Shown here one piece after another: positions 26,250 through 39,600 of a DNA stretch of 64,000 nt; position 1 is the stretch's first letter, and the number at the start of each line of letters is the position of its first letter. The notes beneath the pieces were generated by a model. That model had not been told where the DNA came from. It did not search any database and was given only the letters and a program-made list of their open reading frames with translations. The position numbers and the translations under genes were made by a program. The stretch comes from Gnetum montanum (taxonomy: Eukaryota > Streptophyta > Gnetopsida > Gnetales > Gnetaceae). The stretch spans positions 188,300 through 252,299 of the forward strand of contig MNCI01022695.1 of the NCBI GenBank assembly GCA_015680685.1, read 5' to 3'.

Positions 26250-29200
26250 GAAAATATCAACATTAGCTAAGTCAAGTTTAAGGAAATTTCAATTTTTCTT
26301 ACTCATTTTTGAAGGATTAATTAAAGGTCAAAAAGTTAAATTCTTGATTAACAGTAGAGCAAGTGATGATTTTGTTTTACCAACTTTAGTTATGTTATTA
26401 AACCTAACCTTACCTTGCAAGAAAGTTGTTAGAATGTGCAGATGGAATGATAGTGAGTAAGCATACAAGGCATGGAGAAAATAGATTTATCATACAAGGT
26501 ATTCCTTTTATTGTTGAATTTTTTGAATTTGAATTCTAAGATGTTGATGTAATCTTAGGAATGTATTTTCTACAAGAAATTTATATTACTATCCATTTTA
26601 AAACCCATGCTTTAAGGGTGAAAACCACTAATGCAATTAGGATTCTAAGGGAGGTAAAAATAATAAAGAAAATTCAAAAGATAACTATTAAATAAGCTAA
26701 GAGACTAGTTAAGAAAGATGCTACTATGTTCATTGTGAAAGTAACTCAATCCAAAAAACTTTCTAACATTAAGAACCCAAAAAAACTCAAAAAATTATGA
26801 GAATTCAATATTCATTGCAACTAGAGAATTACCATCAAAAGAACTATTGAACATGCCATTAATATTTTTATAGGTATAAAAATAGTTTTGAAAGCCTTGT
26901 ATAGATTTTCTACTTTAGAACTAAGGGAATTAAAAGTATAGTTAGACTAGTTATTGGAAGATTTATCTCAGTGTCTCATCTTGGGGAGCACTAGTCCTAT
27001 GTGTCAAGAAGAAGGATGATACCTTAAGGTTATGCATTGATTATAGGGTATTAAAAAAATAATTATTAAAAATACTTATTCCTTGCCTAGGATTGATGAA
27101 TTATTTGATCAATGTACTAGAGCATGCTATTTTTCCAATATTGATTTACAATTAGGTTATCACCAAATAAGGATTAAGGAAAAAGATATTCAAGAAATGA
27201 TGTTTAGAACTAGTTATGGATCATACAAATTTGTAGTAATGTCATTTAGATTGACTAATATTCCTATAATTTTTATGACATTGATGAATAATATCTTTTG
27301 GAAATAACTTGATTAATTTATTATCATATTTATAGATGATATACTTATCTATTATAAGTCAAGGGAGGAACATGTTCAACATTTTAAAATTACTATGAAA
27401 ATTCTTAAGAAACATTAGTTAAAGACCAAAGCAAATGTGAATTCTTTAAAGAAGAAGCATCGTACTTGGACCATATTGTATCTAAGAAACAATTACAAGT
27501 AGATCCATCTAAAGTTAGCATAGTTTAAGAATGGCTAAAACTTAATGATATCATAGCAATTCATAGTTTTTTTGTATTTAATAGGATTTTATTAAAATTT
27601 TATTATAGATTATTCTACTTTGGTAATATTCTTGACTTATCTCTTGCAAGAAAAATGTGTGTTTAATTTTGATGAAAAAGGCAAGAAAGCTATCGTAAGA
27701 CTAAAGATGTTATTAACAAAAATGCATCTCTTGAGAATCCTAAATGAAGAATTACCATTTGAAGTATCTATGGATGCCTACAGAGTAGGAATAAATATGG
27801 TTCTTCCATAAGAAGAGAAAGTGGTATGTTTTGAGTCTCATAAATTATGATGAGCTGAGAGAAATTACTGAACCCATGACATAGAATTCCTAGTAATTAT
27901 TCATGCCTTAAAGTTTTGGAGACATTATCTTTGTAAAAAAATATTTGTACTAAAAACAAATCATAAGAGCCTAGAATGCCTATAGAGATAATCCATCTTG
28001 AATATTAGACAATGTAGTGCATGAAATTACTTGCTAAGTATGATTTTGAAATCAAATATATTCTAGGAAAATAGAATATAGTAGCTAAGATCCTTCTATA
28101 GATATGAAAGCTAATGATTGATGTTGTGACAACTCCTATGGAAGAAGAGATCAAGGAACAAATAAAAGAAGATCCTTATTTTAAGTGCCTTCTTACTAAT
28201 ATAACTTTTGATCCTCATTACCAACTCTCCCTAGAAGGCTCATTGATGAAGGGATAGAGGGTATGTATACTAGAAGGTAATTGGTGACTTAAGTTATTGT
28301 TTGAAGCCCATAAAGTACCATACGTGAGACATCCAAGGTATATTAAAACTTATGTGATGATACATAAGTTTTATTTTTTGCCTAGGATGAAGAATTATAT
28401 ATTCATATACTTTAAAAATTGTTCAATTTGTCAAAGAGTAAAGGCCAAAGAAAACAAACCAAGTGAATTATTGCAACTTTTGGAAGTTAAAAAATGAAAA
28501 TGAAATATGCTACCATAGATTTCATTGTGGAATTACCAATTATAAAGAAGGGTAATGACTCAATCTTGGTGGTAGTTTATTTTCTATCAAATATGCCTTA
28601 CTTTATACCCATGAAATTAATGTACACAATAGAAGATGTAGCCTAAAAATTTGTATGTGAAGTATTTCAACTACATGAATGTTTAGAATTAATAACATTA
28701 GATAGATATCCTATGTTTATATTTGAATTTGAGTGAAACATTTTAAAGAAACTTGGGACACTATTAAAATTTAGCATGACAAACCACCTAAACATAAATG
28801 GCCAAATAGAATACATTAACTAAATATTGGAAGATATTTTATGAAGTTATGTCAAGATTAGATCCAAAACATGAGAGAATTACCTACATATGGCTAAATT
28901 TTCCAACAATAATAATAATTAGGAATCCATACATAGAACCCCATTTGAAGTTATGTACAGATGAAATTACCATACACCACTAACTTATGTAGATATAACT
29001 TTGAGAGTAGAATGGAAGAAAGAAGAAATGAAAATCATGGAGAATATTATTACTAGAATGAAACAAAAATTTCAAGAAGCCAAGGATAAGTATAACAAAT
29101 ATGTAGATCAACATACCTTAAGAAGGAATTCCAAATAGGAGATCAAGTATTACTAAGATTTAAACTCACTAGGAGTTCCCTTAAGCTAGAAAGATATACT

Positions 29201-29510
29201 AAGTTAGCTCCAAGATACTGTGAACCTTTTGAAGTCTCAAAGTAAATTGACAAGGTAGTTTACAAACTACATATTTTGGTAAATGTAATGATTCATTTCG
29301 TTTTCTATCTAAGTTTACTTAAGAAGTTCCATAAGAATGATGTACCTTATATACTATATTAGAACATTTTACCCTTGAGATCTAGAACAAGTTTTGATGT
29401 TAAACCAATTTCAATTAATGATCAAAGAATGAAGAACTTACATAATAAAACCATTACTAAAGTACTTATCTAATGGTTAAACTATGATCAACAAACCTAG
29501 AAAATAGGAA
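26250..29510 (+). pseudogene. pol of element D, Ty3/gypsy chromovirus-like, broken
   Basis: Order protease, reverse transcriptase, RNase H, integrase marks Ty3/gypsy. The protease site reads FLINSRASDDF at about 26338, with Asn where the catalytic Asp is expected and Arg where Gly is expected. RT pieces: PRIDELFDQCTRACYFSNID, then the catalytic FIDD box intact at 27329-27340. Integrase: the paired cysteines of the zinc-binding region in NCSICQR near 28420, and LITLDRYPMF near 28690. The C-terminal end near 29440-29490 reads NKTITKVLI then a stop and WLNY, like the chromodomain-associated tail of Tekay/Del elements. Many stops and some frame changes; no function remains. Confidence 0.8.
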
Positions 29511-29742
29511 GTTCATCCTCAACACATATCCTCAACGTTTTGATTGTCATGATAATGAATAATGATTTATATTTTCATTAATATACATTAGTAAGAGATT
29601 AATGCATAGATTTTTTATATATAGATGATAATGATGATAATAATTGAATTGAAAATGAGGAGCATAGCAAGGATGTAATTGCAAAGTAGCTAAACATAGA
29701 GAAATTACTTAAGGATGAGCTAAATTCTTAAGGATGTTAAAT

Positions 29743-30181
29743 TGTAATGTCCAATCTATTGTTAAAAAGAAGTGATTCCTTACTATGAGGAGTTGTAACT
29801 ATTCAAAGTACCCCATAGGGATGGATTTGATTTGTGACATTTAAGGCTATGCTTAGAGTTCATACTAGCATGGAAATTAATAACCAGGTTAGCAAGTAAG
29901 AAGAGTTGGGTGAAGTGGGATACAAAGGAACTAATCACTCCTTCGGTCTAATGATCTAACCATGGTGGTAGTGTTAGATTGTCTCTAATGATCCTAAGTG
30001 TCACAAGAAGATAAGCCAAGGCCATTAATGACATACCAAAAAAATTTAATTAATAATGTTCCATTGATATTTTCCATTTTAATTTCATTTTTTTGAAATA
30101 TTCATAAGTTTAACCATGTTAAATGATGACTCTACACAATGAATGATTGAATTCATCAACATCTGAGAGTGGGATTTCACA
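29743..30181 (+). repeat. 3' LTR of element D
   Basis: Starts TGTAATGTCC and ends GGGATTTCACA, aligned along its length with 20650-21146 but somewhat shorter. A weak purine stretch lies before it. Divergence from the 5' copy is easily visible by eye, so the insertion is old. Confidence 0.85.
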
Positions 30182-31031
30182 TAAGTAAATCTACTAGTAC
30201 TAGTATAAGATCCAAGATAAAAATTTAATACCAAGAATAATGAAGGCTTGTAAAATACAAAACTTATTTTCTTACAATTATTTTATGAAGTAGGAACTAT
30301 GATAATAAATTTCTATAGAAACCAAAATGAAATGACAAATCAAGAAATTGTCCATGTTGTATCATAAGAAAAAAAATTCTATGGAATGTCTTAAATTCAA
30401 ATTTAATAACAGTTCAAGTCATAAAACTATAAAGAGAGCTTACTCATGAGTAACCAAGGAAATACATTTGTTATCATTGTTTGATTAAATTATTTACAAG
30501 CTAAGCAAATATTCAAGCAAGAAAACTAGGTTGTCAACTAAACAAATAATAAATTAACAAATAAAAGGTCAAGGGTTCAAACATACATAAGGTTAACATA
30601 TTACTAATTGAATAAAATATTTCTCCCATAATTCTAAATCTTAATTTCATAGTGAAGGATCTACATCTTATATAAGGGAAAGTATGAGAAATAAAACATT
30701 CTATTCTCAATGCTAATAGTCTAAATTTATTTTACCATGATAGTGCTCCCTTTTTACTTTATATTTTACTTTTATTTTTCTTTCATTACATCAGTATACT
30801 TTCCTTATATGTTCTTTTTTTATTTTTTACTACTACACATAACTCTTTTTCTTTGCTAGAGGGGCTTTTTATACCACTTTACAATAGTTTTTCTATTACA
30901 CTCTTCATAGCTATACACTAACACTTAGATTACCAGCATCATGCAACACCTAAATAAATAATTGTGTTTTTTTTTCACTTCTTCCTCCTATATATCCTAC
31001 CATAGTTTACCAACAAATTGAGAGCCTATGA
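30182..31031 (-). other. Leader remnant of element G, no gene
   Basis: AT-rich sequence between element D and the minus-strand primer site at 31032. If that site is real, this is the start of G's internal region, cut off on its other side by element D. No coding signal seen. Confidence 0.35.
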
Positions 31032-31043
31032 CTTTGATACCAA
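31032..31043 (-). other. Primer binding site of element G, minus strand
   Basis: Read on the minus strand: TTGGTATCAAAG, two bases from an LTR-like end GGAGGTATTACA. This is the initiator-Met type site and indicates an LTR element pointing left. Confidence 0.55.
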
Positions 31044-31045
31044 CT

Positions 31046-33025
31046 TGTAATACCTCCAAAACTTAGTAGGTAAAATAATTGTTACATATGGTATAATAGA
31101 AGCAATAATAAGTTAAGAAAAAAATAAATCTTTAGAAAACTATAGAATATATAAATTACCATTAGAAAGGATGTAATAAAATAACATCTATATGTCAAAT
31201 AATCACATGAATAACATGATAATTTGATAACAACTAAAAAACAATGTAAGTTCTTTTATGAGTGAAATATAAGATGTAAATCTAAATCTAAAAGGAATTC
31301 ACTAGTCCAATTATAATAAGAATATTAACTCTAACTAAAACACAAGTATAGACCATAGATCACTAGTACTCTAAGCTTCTCATGCATTACCTAAACTACT
31401 ATGGACCTTCAAGTCTACTTGTAAAAGATGAGAAAAGAGATTGGTCTAAAGATGACTAAATAGGAAAATATTACAAGAATTTCCATCAAGATTAATAATA
31501 AGAAAAAATGGATTGAAAGATGATAAGCTACTGAAATCTTGATAGGTGATAACAAGAATCAAACCATCCAACAAGTACAATTTTTCATCCACAAGATTCA
31601 ATAAGCGTTAAAGAGTCTATTCATCAATACCATCAACCAAAGAGATTAGAGGCTACTACCCTCATGCTTAGTGTAATGTGTGAGTTTAGTTGACATGTGT
31701 ACTTTGAGTATTTCACTTATTTATAGGCTTACTAAATTTTTATTTTCATTAACATTCTTAACTAACAATTATAGTTCAGCTACATGTAATTATGCTAAAA
31801 TCATGATCATTGTGAAGAAGCCCAACCTCCTTTTAATAATCCCTAATATGGGCTTAGGTTAGGAAAGCATTACATAAAACATAAAAAATGTAGCTTAATA
31901 TAAATGGTAAGGATGATAAGAAAATGAAAGAAAAAGTAGGAATTCATAAAAATAAGTGCAAAGGGATAAATAAAATTCAACATTATATATAAAAAAATTA
32001 GTAGCTTCATACATGTAAAAACCCATCTTATTTACTAGGTAATAATGATTTGCATGATCTTAATGCCTATGCAAAATGAAATAAAATAAATTTAATAAAT
32101 TAATTGCAAAAAAATACAAATAATATTAACATTAGCATAAGGCTTATAAACATATAAAATTATTATCCCAAAACCATATCTAAGCATTATATGAAATACT
32201 AAATAAGATTCCTAACCCCAAAAACCTAGAATTAGCAACTAAAAAGTTAAAACAAGGACCATGTCAAAAATAGTTGAGTGAATCCACACTTGTGCTAATC
32301 AAAGGGTACTAAAAACTATAAATAGTCTAAGCTCAATATTACATCATAGAAATACATAAAATTCCAAATGCTAAAATTACTAGAAAACTAATAAAATGTA
32401 TTGTAAGAATCTTGGTAGTCATATGTCTCATTTCCACTAACACCTGTATCAATTGGGAGGTAAAAGTAAAGGGGAAAGTTAGTCCTATGAAATTGAGTAT
32501 GGAAAATTACAAATACTTCTTGAAATTTTTTGAAATCAAGTATTAGAAAGTTGGAGATCCATCCATAGGGGTTTCTATAAATTAAAAAATGTTAACATTA
32601 AACAAACAAATATAAAATTAAATAAAGAATAAGGAATAACTAAATATTTAAATAAGTTTCCACCACCATTCAATTCAAATGTTAGAGGCTAACACTTACT
32701 CTTAATTTTAAATATAATAAGTTGAGATGTTTACTGATTTTATATAGTAAGATATTATTCAAATCAAAACCAAACCAAATCAATTGTAAAATGACTATAG
32801 GAATTATATTTATGTTTCTTATATCTAGTATAGAACTTAGTTAAAAAATACTATCTTTATTTTTGTAGTCCATGAGGAGAAGCACTAAGTGTAATTACTT
32901 CCTCTTTTAAAGTATGAGTAAGGATCATAGTCAAATACACTTTTCTCCTACAAATAGTAAAGAACTATAGGACTTCTTAGGATTCCCTTAAAATCAATCA
33001 ACCTCTTCCTATATGCTAGTTGTAA
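31046..33025 (-). repeat. LTR of element G (near edge 31046; far edge not found)
   Basis: Starts TGTAATACC on the plus strand, next to the minus-strand primer site. No second copy exists in the window, so the far end cannot be fixed; it must lie before the target duplication of element A at 33026. The stretch is AT-rich and has no coding signal. Confidence 0.35.
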
Positions 33026-33030
33026 TTAAT
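33026..33030 (+). repeat. Target site duplication of element A (TTAAT)
   Basis: TTAAT directly precedes the 5' LTR and recurs at 56636-56640 directly after the 3' LTR. Five bases is the usual length for Ty3/gypsy integration. It shows A is a single insertion spanning 33031-56635, including the nested element B. Confidence 0.7.
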
Positions 33031-33965
33031 TGATGAGTCATAGTTTGGTTGGTTGTGTCGATGATGCCTTGTCAACACTACCTTGTTGACTGGGCCTTGT
33101 CGACAATGCCTAGTCAACACATCGTATCCTACATTGATGAGGTTCCATTGATGCAATGTCTATTTTGGCTATAAATATGCACCTACTAGCCAAATTTATG
33201 GCAATAGGGATTTTAGTTGCATTGAAGCTCTTGTAGGGGGGGCATTCAAAAGTTGGAATTTTTCCCCTGAGTGCCCATAGCAGGAGTCATTGAGTGTATG
33301 AATCTTTATTCAAGCATTGTTGTGCCTAATTTTGACAGAGTGCATGGCAATAAAGATAAGCTTTCTAATAAACCTTGTAACACTTTGGATAGATTAAATA
33401 TTTTTTATGCATTTAATTTTTTCAATTATTTATTTCATTCTTTTAATTATTTATTAAATGTTTCCAGTAATTAAGTTAATGAAAAGAGTAAGCAAGATAG
33501 ATTAAACACATAAGTACGACCACTTCAAGTGTAACACATATTTTCTTGGTAATCCCAACAATGTTATTGCTTGGTACACATAGTAGCATAACACTTGGTC
33601 ACCCAGTAGTGGATACGTGGGTTTACGATGTGTATGGAAAGTAGAATTAGATGCTTATGTTAGGACTAGTTAGACATTTGATAATTAGTTAAATCAAATT
33701 AGGTAGTTGAACTACTTTATTTCTCTTTAAGAACCAAAACCATAAAAATACAAAATGATAAAAATTAGATGCCTCAATTACACTTAATCATACTAGTGTA
33801 CATCATAAGTGTAATTGGAAAGACAACAATTAACCTTAAGACAAAGATTCACTTCCTAGAAGACTAGTGCACTAGAAACTACAAAGTCCACAGAATTCGA
33901 CCAGATTGTGTGTGAATGCTTTGTGATTCATATGGTTGGATGTAGGGGTATCTCACTACTCATCA
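33031..33965 (+). repeat. 5' LTR of element A
   Basis: Starts TGATGAGTCA and ends CTACTCATCA. It aligns with 47172-47763 continued at 56414-56635. U3 is short: only about 140 bp precede the TATAAATA box at 33170-33177. Upstream of the box are four 14-bp repeats and a pair of GATG-type motifs. Relative to the 3' copy it also has a T-rich addition near 33400-33465. The termini match those of elements B and C, placing the three in one group. Confidence 0.92.
33067..33177 (+). promoter_or_regulatory. LTR promoter of element A: 14-bp repeats and TATA box
   Basis: Four units start at 33067, 33081, 33095 and 33109, exactly 14 bp apart: CCTTGTCAAC, CCTTGTTGAC, CCTTGTCGAC, CCTAGTCAAC plus four spacer bases each. 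TTGTCGACAA in the third unit is self-complementary. TTGAC/GTCAA is the core bound by WRKY factors in plants, so these may be such sites; that is inference. A 31-bp block at 33128-33158 precedes TATAAATA at 33170-33177 and is echoed before the accessory ORF at 44214-44244. Confidence 0.7.
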
Positions 33966-33985
33966 TTGGCACTATTAATAGGGAC
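33966..33985 (+). other. Primer binding site of element A (degenerate, tRNA-Asp type)
   Basis: TTGGCACTATTAATAGGGAC follows the LTR directly. It is a decayed form of the site seen better in element B (TTGGCGTCGTTGCTGGGGA), which resembles the tRNA-Asp primer site typical of Athila-type elements. Confidence 0.6.
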
Positions 33986-34121
33986 TTTTTTTGTTGAAAC
34001 ATGCACTATTTAGGTTTAAGTGAATACCATTCATATCATTGTATGAACCTCAAGGTCAATATCATTCCCACTATACATAGAATTATAAAAGCACACTCAT
34101 AATTTTATTTTGTTTTGCAAA

Positions 34122-36150
34122 ATGTCTTCTTCTTCTCACAAGTGTGAAGATGTCAAACCACTAGTCTCATAAGAGTGCAAAGTGGTATATACTCATCTAG
34201 ATGAGTATGTACCAGACTTCAACTTCATCCTACATTAGGATGAATAGTTGTGATGGCATGATATGGAGGGCAACATTATCTTGCCTCCCGATCCATCTAT
34301 GCTAAGGATGCTACTTAAAACTCTTAAGAAGTTTGGCATTCCAGATCGTCACAGAGAGTACGTTATGGATAGTTATGACACTCGAAACTACAATCCTACT
34401 AAACCACAATGCAAGTGATATTGACATTAGGAGAAGCTCCATGAGGCTATGAAGGAAAATATGACACTAATCCCTTATTCCTACTAAATCAAGATGATAA
34501 TGAGGATCCTCCCTTTGAAGGATCTCAACATGAAGATTCTCCACCCTTTGTTATTAGTGGTGAGAATGTGAACCTAAACTTGTGATCCACTATTCGAAAA
34601 CTAGGTTCAAAAAAATGTGACAACCTAGGTAGGGATTTGAGCAAGCATCACAATAGCAAGGGATCTAAGGATGATGGCTATGATAAGAAAAAAAATGATG
34701 GTGGACACTATGGTGGCGATGGTGTTCCACCTCCCTCTTCAAGCTCTTCATCCAATTTTGAAAATTTCTCTTCATCTAATGGTTCTCATAGAAGTCACCA
34801 TCGAAATAATCATGATGAAGGTGATTAACGAGACAACAATGATCGTGAAGGCCACCAAGACTAAATGGGTGGTTGAAACCATCATTGGCATCATCAATGC
34901 AGTGATGATGATGAACCTCTATTAGTGACTCAAAGTATGCCCAATGTTGTAGAGGTAGTTAAAATACCAACTAGGCATACAAAAGATAGTTAGATCAAGC
35001 ACTTAAACATGAGCAATATTTTAATATTTGAGGGGGGATACAACTCTTATCCATAGACACATCTACAATCTTTCCATGATGACTGTGCCTTCCAAAACAT
35101 AGAAAATGAGTGGCAGAAATGTAATATTTTTCCTAGGACACTCATCAAGAAAGTTGAAAGCTAGTACCAATCCTTGGAGCCAGAATTTATCTGTAGATGG
35201 AGTACCATGTTAGAGCTATCTAATGACAAGTACTAGATGTACTCTAGAGTGTCTAATCTAAGAAGGAAAATCCAAGACTAGAAATAGGGAACACATGAAA
35301 CCTTGGATGCTACCATAGGTAGGTACTATTTACTCTTACATTAATGCCTTGGCCATGGTTATTCTTAAAGGGAACAACTTCACCACATCATAGATGGGCT
35401 CAAAGTAGAAACTAGAAGAACCCTTAGGATGTATGCCCAAGAAAGATTGTTTGAACTAAGAGCTCATCAAATCCAAAGGCTAATTGAGCAGGTAGTAAAA
35501 GAAGAAGATGAACTATGAAAAAGGGTATGTATGGAAGAGTATAATAGGGACCCTTCCATTAGGAAATGGGAGGTTCAATTTTCTAACAAGGAGGAGTCAC
35601 CACTCGATGAAGTCGTGAACAGGAAATCCTTGCCCATATAAAAATTTATTTTTTACATTTCAGAAAAGGTTGATAAATTATGGGAGTCATTGGATGAAAA
35701 ATTTCAAACTGCCATGAGGATTTCTAAAGAATCCAAAGAGAAAAATAGTGATTATAATCACAAAAGGTGAAAAGAAGCTGAACATGCCTATCAAAGAGGT
35801 AAGGGCAAAGATGTAGCCATAGAAGAAGTTGTGGAAACCAATTTAGATGATGAAACTGATTATGAAATCTATAAATACAACCATATAAAGGGATGTTACC
35901 CTATGGTGTCACACTTACAAGAGTCTAGGATGTATGCATTGAATCCTCAATTAGCACATAGGCAAGCACCTAGATGATTACCTTATCCTCAAGGCAATCT
36001 AAGGCCATTCCACCAACAAAAAAAAAGCTTACTTACCTAGTGGAACTCCTCCACAACCTTATGAACAAGCTTACTACCCTACTGGTATCAACCACAATCA
36101 TGTGGAATGCCACTGCCAAGGTAGTAGTACCCTTATAGGTAACTAGATCC
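34122..36150 (+). pseudogene. gag of element A, broken
   Basis: Starts MSSSSHKCED at 34122. A serine- and histidine-rich stretch (PPPSSSSSS..., about 34720-34800) is followed by the gag core: LRRKIQD, RYYLLLH, CLGHGYS, HHIIDGL and YAQERLFELRAHQIQ (about 35250-35480), which match element B's gag in order and spacing. Near 35878 YNHIKGCYP is the remains of a zinc knuckle whose first cysteines are gone. Stops occur throughout. The core belongs to the retrotransposon gag family, which packages element RNA. Confidence 0.8.
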
Positions 36151-36639
36151 ACACAGGTACTATGTTCAACAAATTGTCTTTCTTAGAGGTTTTGTAAGTC
36201 ATACCTCATTTCAACATCACTACTACTCTTTGAAGTATCATTGAATACATTCACCATGTACTAGAGGGGAAAACCCATATCCATACCACCTTCTACATCT
36301 ATCTATGCACACACTTCCATCTTCAACCCTATTTATCTCTTGTTCCATCCATGAAAGGTGAGATTCCTCCACCGCCACAATAATGAAATACTATGAGGAA
36401 TGTACATTGATAACCAGCTTTCTAGCTGAGTGGTTTGAATAATTAATCGAAAAAAAAGACCTTTCTTCTAATCCAGTAATCCTCTTCAACCCTCATAACC
36501 TAGTGCAATTGATCATCTTGCATCTCCAATACCCTCATCCTCTCCATCAAATACCTTCTAGTGCCCTCCAAACCAAGTGCCAGCTTGGATTTGCACGACG
36601 ATATTAACTCATGTTGTTTCTGACTAGATTAAGGCTAGC

Positions 36640-39600
36640 AATCTTTCCACAAAAATATTTGACCTAGGGATTCCACTCATTTACTTGTAGATCACTGGAC
36701 ATGAGCCATGCAAGGCTCTTCTTGACATTGGTTCTAGAGTTAATCTCATCTCCCATGACATGTACAAGGCTTGGAACCTACCACCTCTCAAGAAGAGCAA
36801 CATCTATCTAGAATTGGTAGATCAATCAATTACTATCGCTTTGGGATAAGTAGAGGACATTGTTACCACAGTTTATGGATGGTCCTATCTTACTAATTTT
36901 CTAGTAACCAAAGTTAAAAACTACAAAAGTGACTTCCCTATCATTATGGGAAGAGCTTGGCTAAGCACAATCAACACACGTATGGGAATAAGGGACCTAT
37001 CTCTAGAAATATCCAAAGAAAATGAATTGGGAAAAATAGAGAAGAAACATATTCCATGAATCACATACAATGATAATAGGTGTAATTGCATGCAAAATAT
37101 TTGGTCCATCAAAAGTACATACATTAAAGCATGCAATTAGTGTGCACAAGAAATCAATATTCAAAGGTGACTGTATGTAGTAGCCACAAAATAGGAGGAT
37201 ACCCAATGGCTGATAGCTAACTCAGATAGCAGCACATTATGCATGGAACCAATTGAGAGATTAAGATGTGCTTATGTTGAAGGCATGAACAAAATTGAAT
37301 AATTTCATTTCCAACTCTTTGATGTAGATGATAATACTTGTTAGGGAGAGTTGGAAATCCTAGATAACTTGAACCAGGAGCCCCTAGAGCTAAAAAATTT
37401 ACTAACCAGGATGGAATATACATTTTTAAGAAATGGTAAACTAATCATAATTAATGCCAAACTTTCTTCTGAATGAAAAGAAAGGTTATTGAAGGTAGTT
37501 AACAAATGGCAAACAACCTTTGCTTAGTAATATCCCAAGCTGACTAAAATTGATCCAAGGATATGCTGGCATTGCATTTACATTGACCCAGCCATGAAGC
37601 CTAGAAGGTAGCCGTAGAGGTGGCTAAATCCCAACTTGAAGAAAATTGTCGAAGAGAAAAGTGAACAACTCCTCAAGGCGAGGTTCATCTATCCAATCAC
37701 AAATAGTAAGTGGTTTAGCCCACTCGTAATTGTACTAGAGAAAGATGCCAAGTGGTGGGTCTACATCAACTTCAAGCTATTGAATATGACAAAATTTAAA
37801 AATCATTTTTCTTTTCCATTTATGGATCAAGTGTTGGACACCATATCTATGCATTATTATTATAGCTTCTTAGATTGTTATAGTGGCTATAATCAAATCC
37901 AAATTTCACTAAAAGATATGGCCAAGACAACATTCATGAGTCCTTGGGAAACTTTTGCATATTTTAAGATGCCATTTGGTCTATGCAATGCCCCTACAAC
38001 ACTTCAATGCTTGGTCCTTAGTATTTTCCAACAGCAAATCGATAGTGGTGTAGAAGTCTTCAAGGATGAATTTTCCACCTATGAAGCTAGGTTTGAGCAA
38101 GTATTGAAGAGATGTATCGAAACAAACTTGTGGCTCCACTAGAAAAAAAGCCAACTCATGGTCCAAGAAGGCATTATGCTAGGGCATCAAATTTCACAAA
38201 CAAGGATTAAGGTAGACCTAGAAAAGATAAGGGTCATCCAAGGAATAACATGCCAAGTAGAGACTATAAAAGTTATTCAATCATTCCTTGGACACACTGG
38301 CTACTATTGGTGATTTATAGAGAATTTATCTAAGATTTCAAAATCATTGGTAGAGCTTACAAAGAAAGATGCACCTTTCAACTGGACCAAGGAATGTGAA
38401 CATGCATTCCAATAGTTAAAAGAGAAACTCATAGAAACACCAATTCTATGAGTACCAGATTGATCTAGATGCCTCCACATCATGATTGATGCATCTAACT
38501 ATGCCTTGGTAGTAATGCTCATACAAATGGATGATAAGAAATGCCCATACTACATCCACTATGCAAGTTGAAGCATTATAGAAGCATAATTAAATTGCAC
38601 CATCATGGAGAAAGAACTAATGACCATGGTGTATGCTCTAGGAAAGTTCAGGCACTATGTGCTTGGCTACAAAGTATTTGTGCACACAAATCACAATGTA
38701 ATCTACTTTCTCATGAAGAAGCCAATGGTGAGCCCTTGTGTCATACAGTGGCTCGTGATCTTGTAGGAATTCGATCTCATGATAGTAGATGAAAAAGGGA
38801 CCAAGAATGTGATCTTTGACCNNNNNNNNNNNNNNNNNNNNNNNNNNNNNNNNNNNNNNNNNNNNNNNNNNNNNNNNNNNNNNNNNNNNNNNNNNNNNNN
38901 NNNNNNNNNNNNNNNNNNNNNNNNNNNNNNNNNNNNNNNNNNNNNNNNNNNNNNNNNNNNNNNNNNNNNNNNNNNNNNNNNNNNNNNNNNNNNNNNNNNN
39001 NNNNNNNNNNNNNNNNNNNNNNNNNNNNNNNNNNNNNNNNNNNNNNNNNNNNNNNNNNNNNNNNNNNNNNNNNNNNNNNNNNNNNNNNNNNNNNNNNNNN
39101 NNNNNNNNNNNNNNNNNNNNNNNNNNNNNNNNNNNNNNNNNNNNNNNNNNNNNNNNNNNNNNNNNNNNNNNNNNNNNNNNNNNNNNNNNNNNNNNNNNNN
39201 NNNNNNNNNNNNNNNNNNNNNNNNNNNNNNNNNNNNNNNNNNNNNNNNNNNNNNNNNNNNNNNNNNNNNNNNNNNNNNNNNNNNNNNNNNNNNNNNNNNN
39301 NNNNNNNNNNNNNNNNNNNNNCAACACCTTACCACCCCCAACCCAATGGTCAAGCAGAGATAACCAACCTGGAGATCAAAAAAATACTAACATAGACCAT
39401 TAGCAAATATAGGAGATATTGGAGTGCAAAACTTAACAATGCCCTCTGGAATTATCATTCAACATGGAAACTTCCTATTGGCTATTCTTCCTATGAGTTA
39501 GTGTATGGAAAACTTCCAACATTCTTGATTCAATCTAAGCTTCGTACACTCTCAATAGTCTATGATATGAATCTTAACCTGAGTCTAGCACAACAAGAAA

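Noticed and set aside
38638-39403. Long open frames on both strands across 38.6-39.4 kb
   Set aside because: They are open only because they cross 500 N; real coding there is the plus-strand pol of element A.
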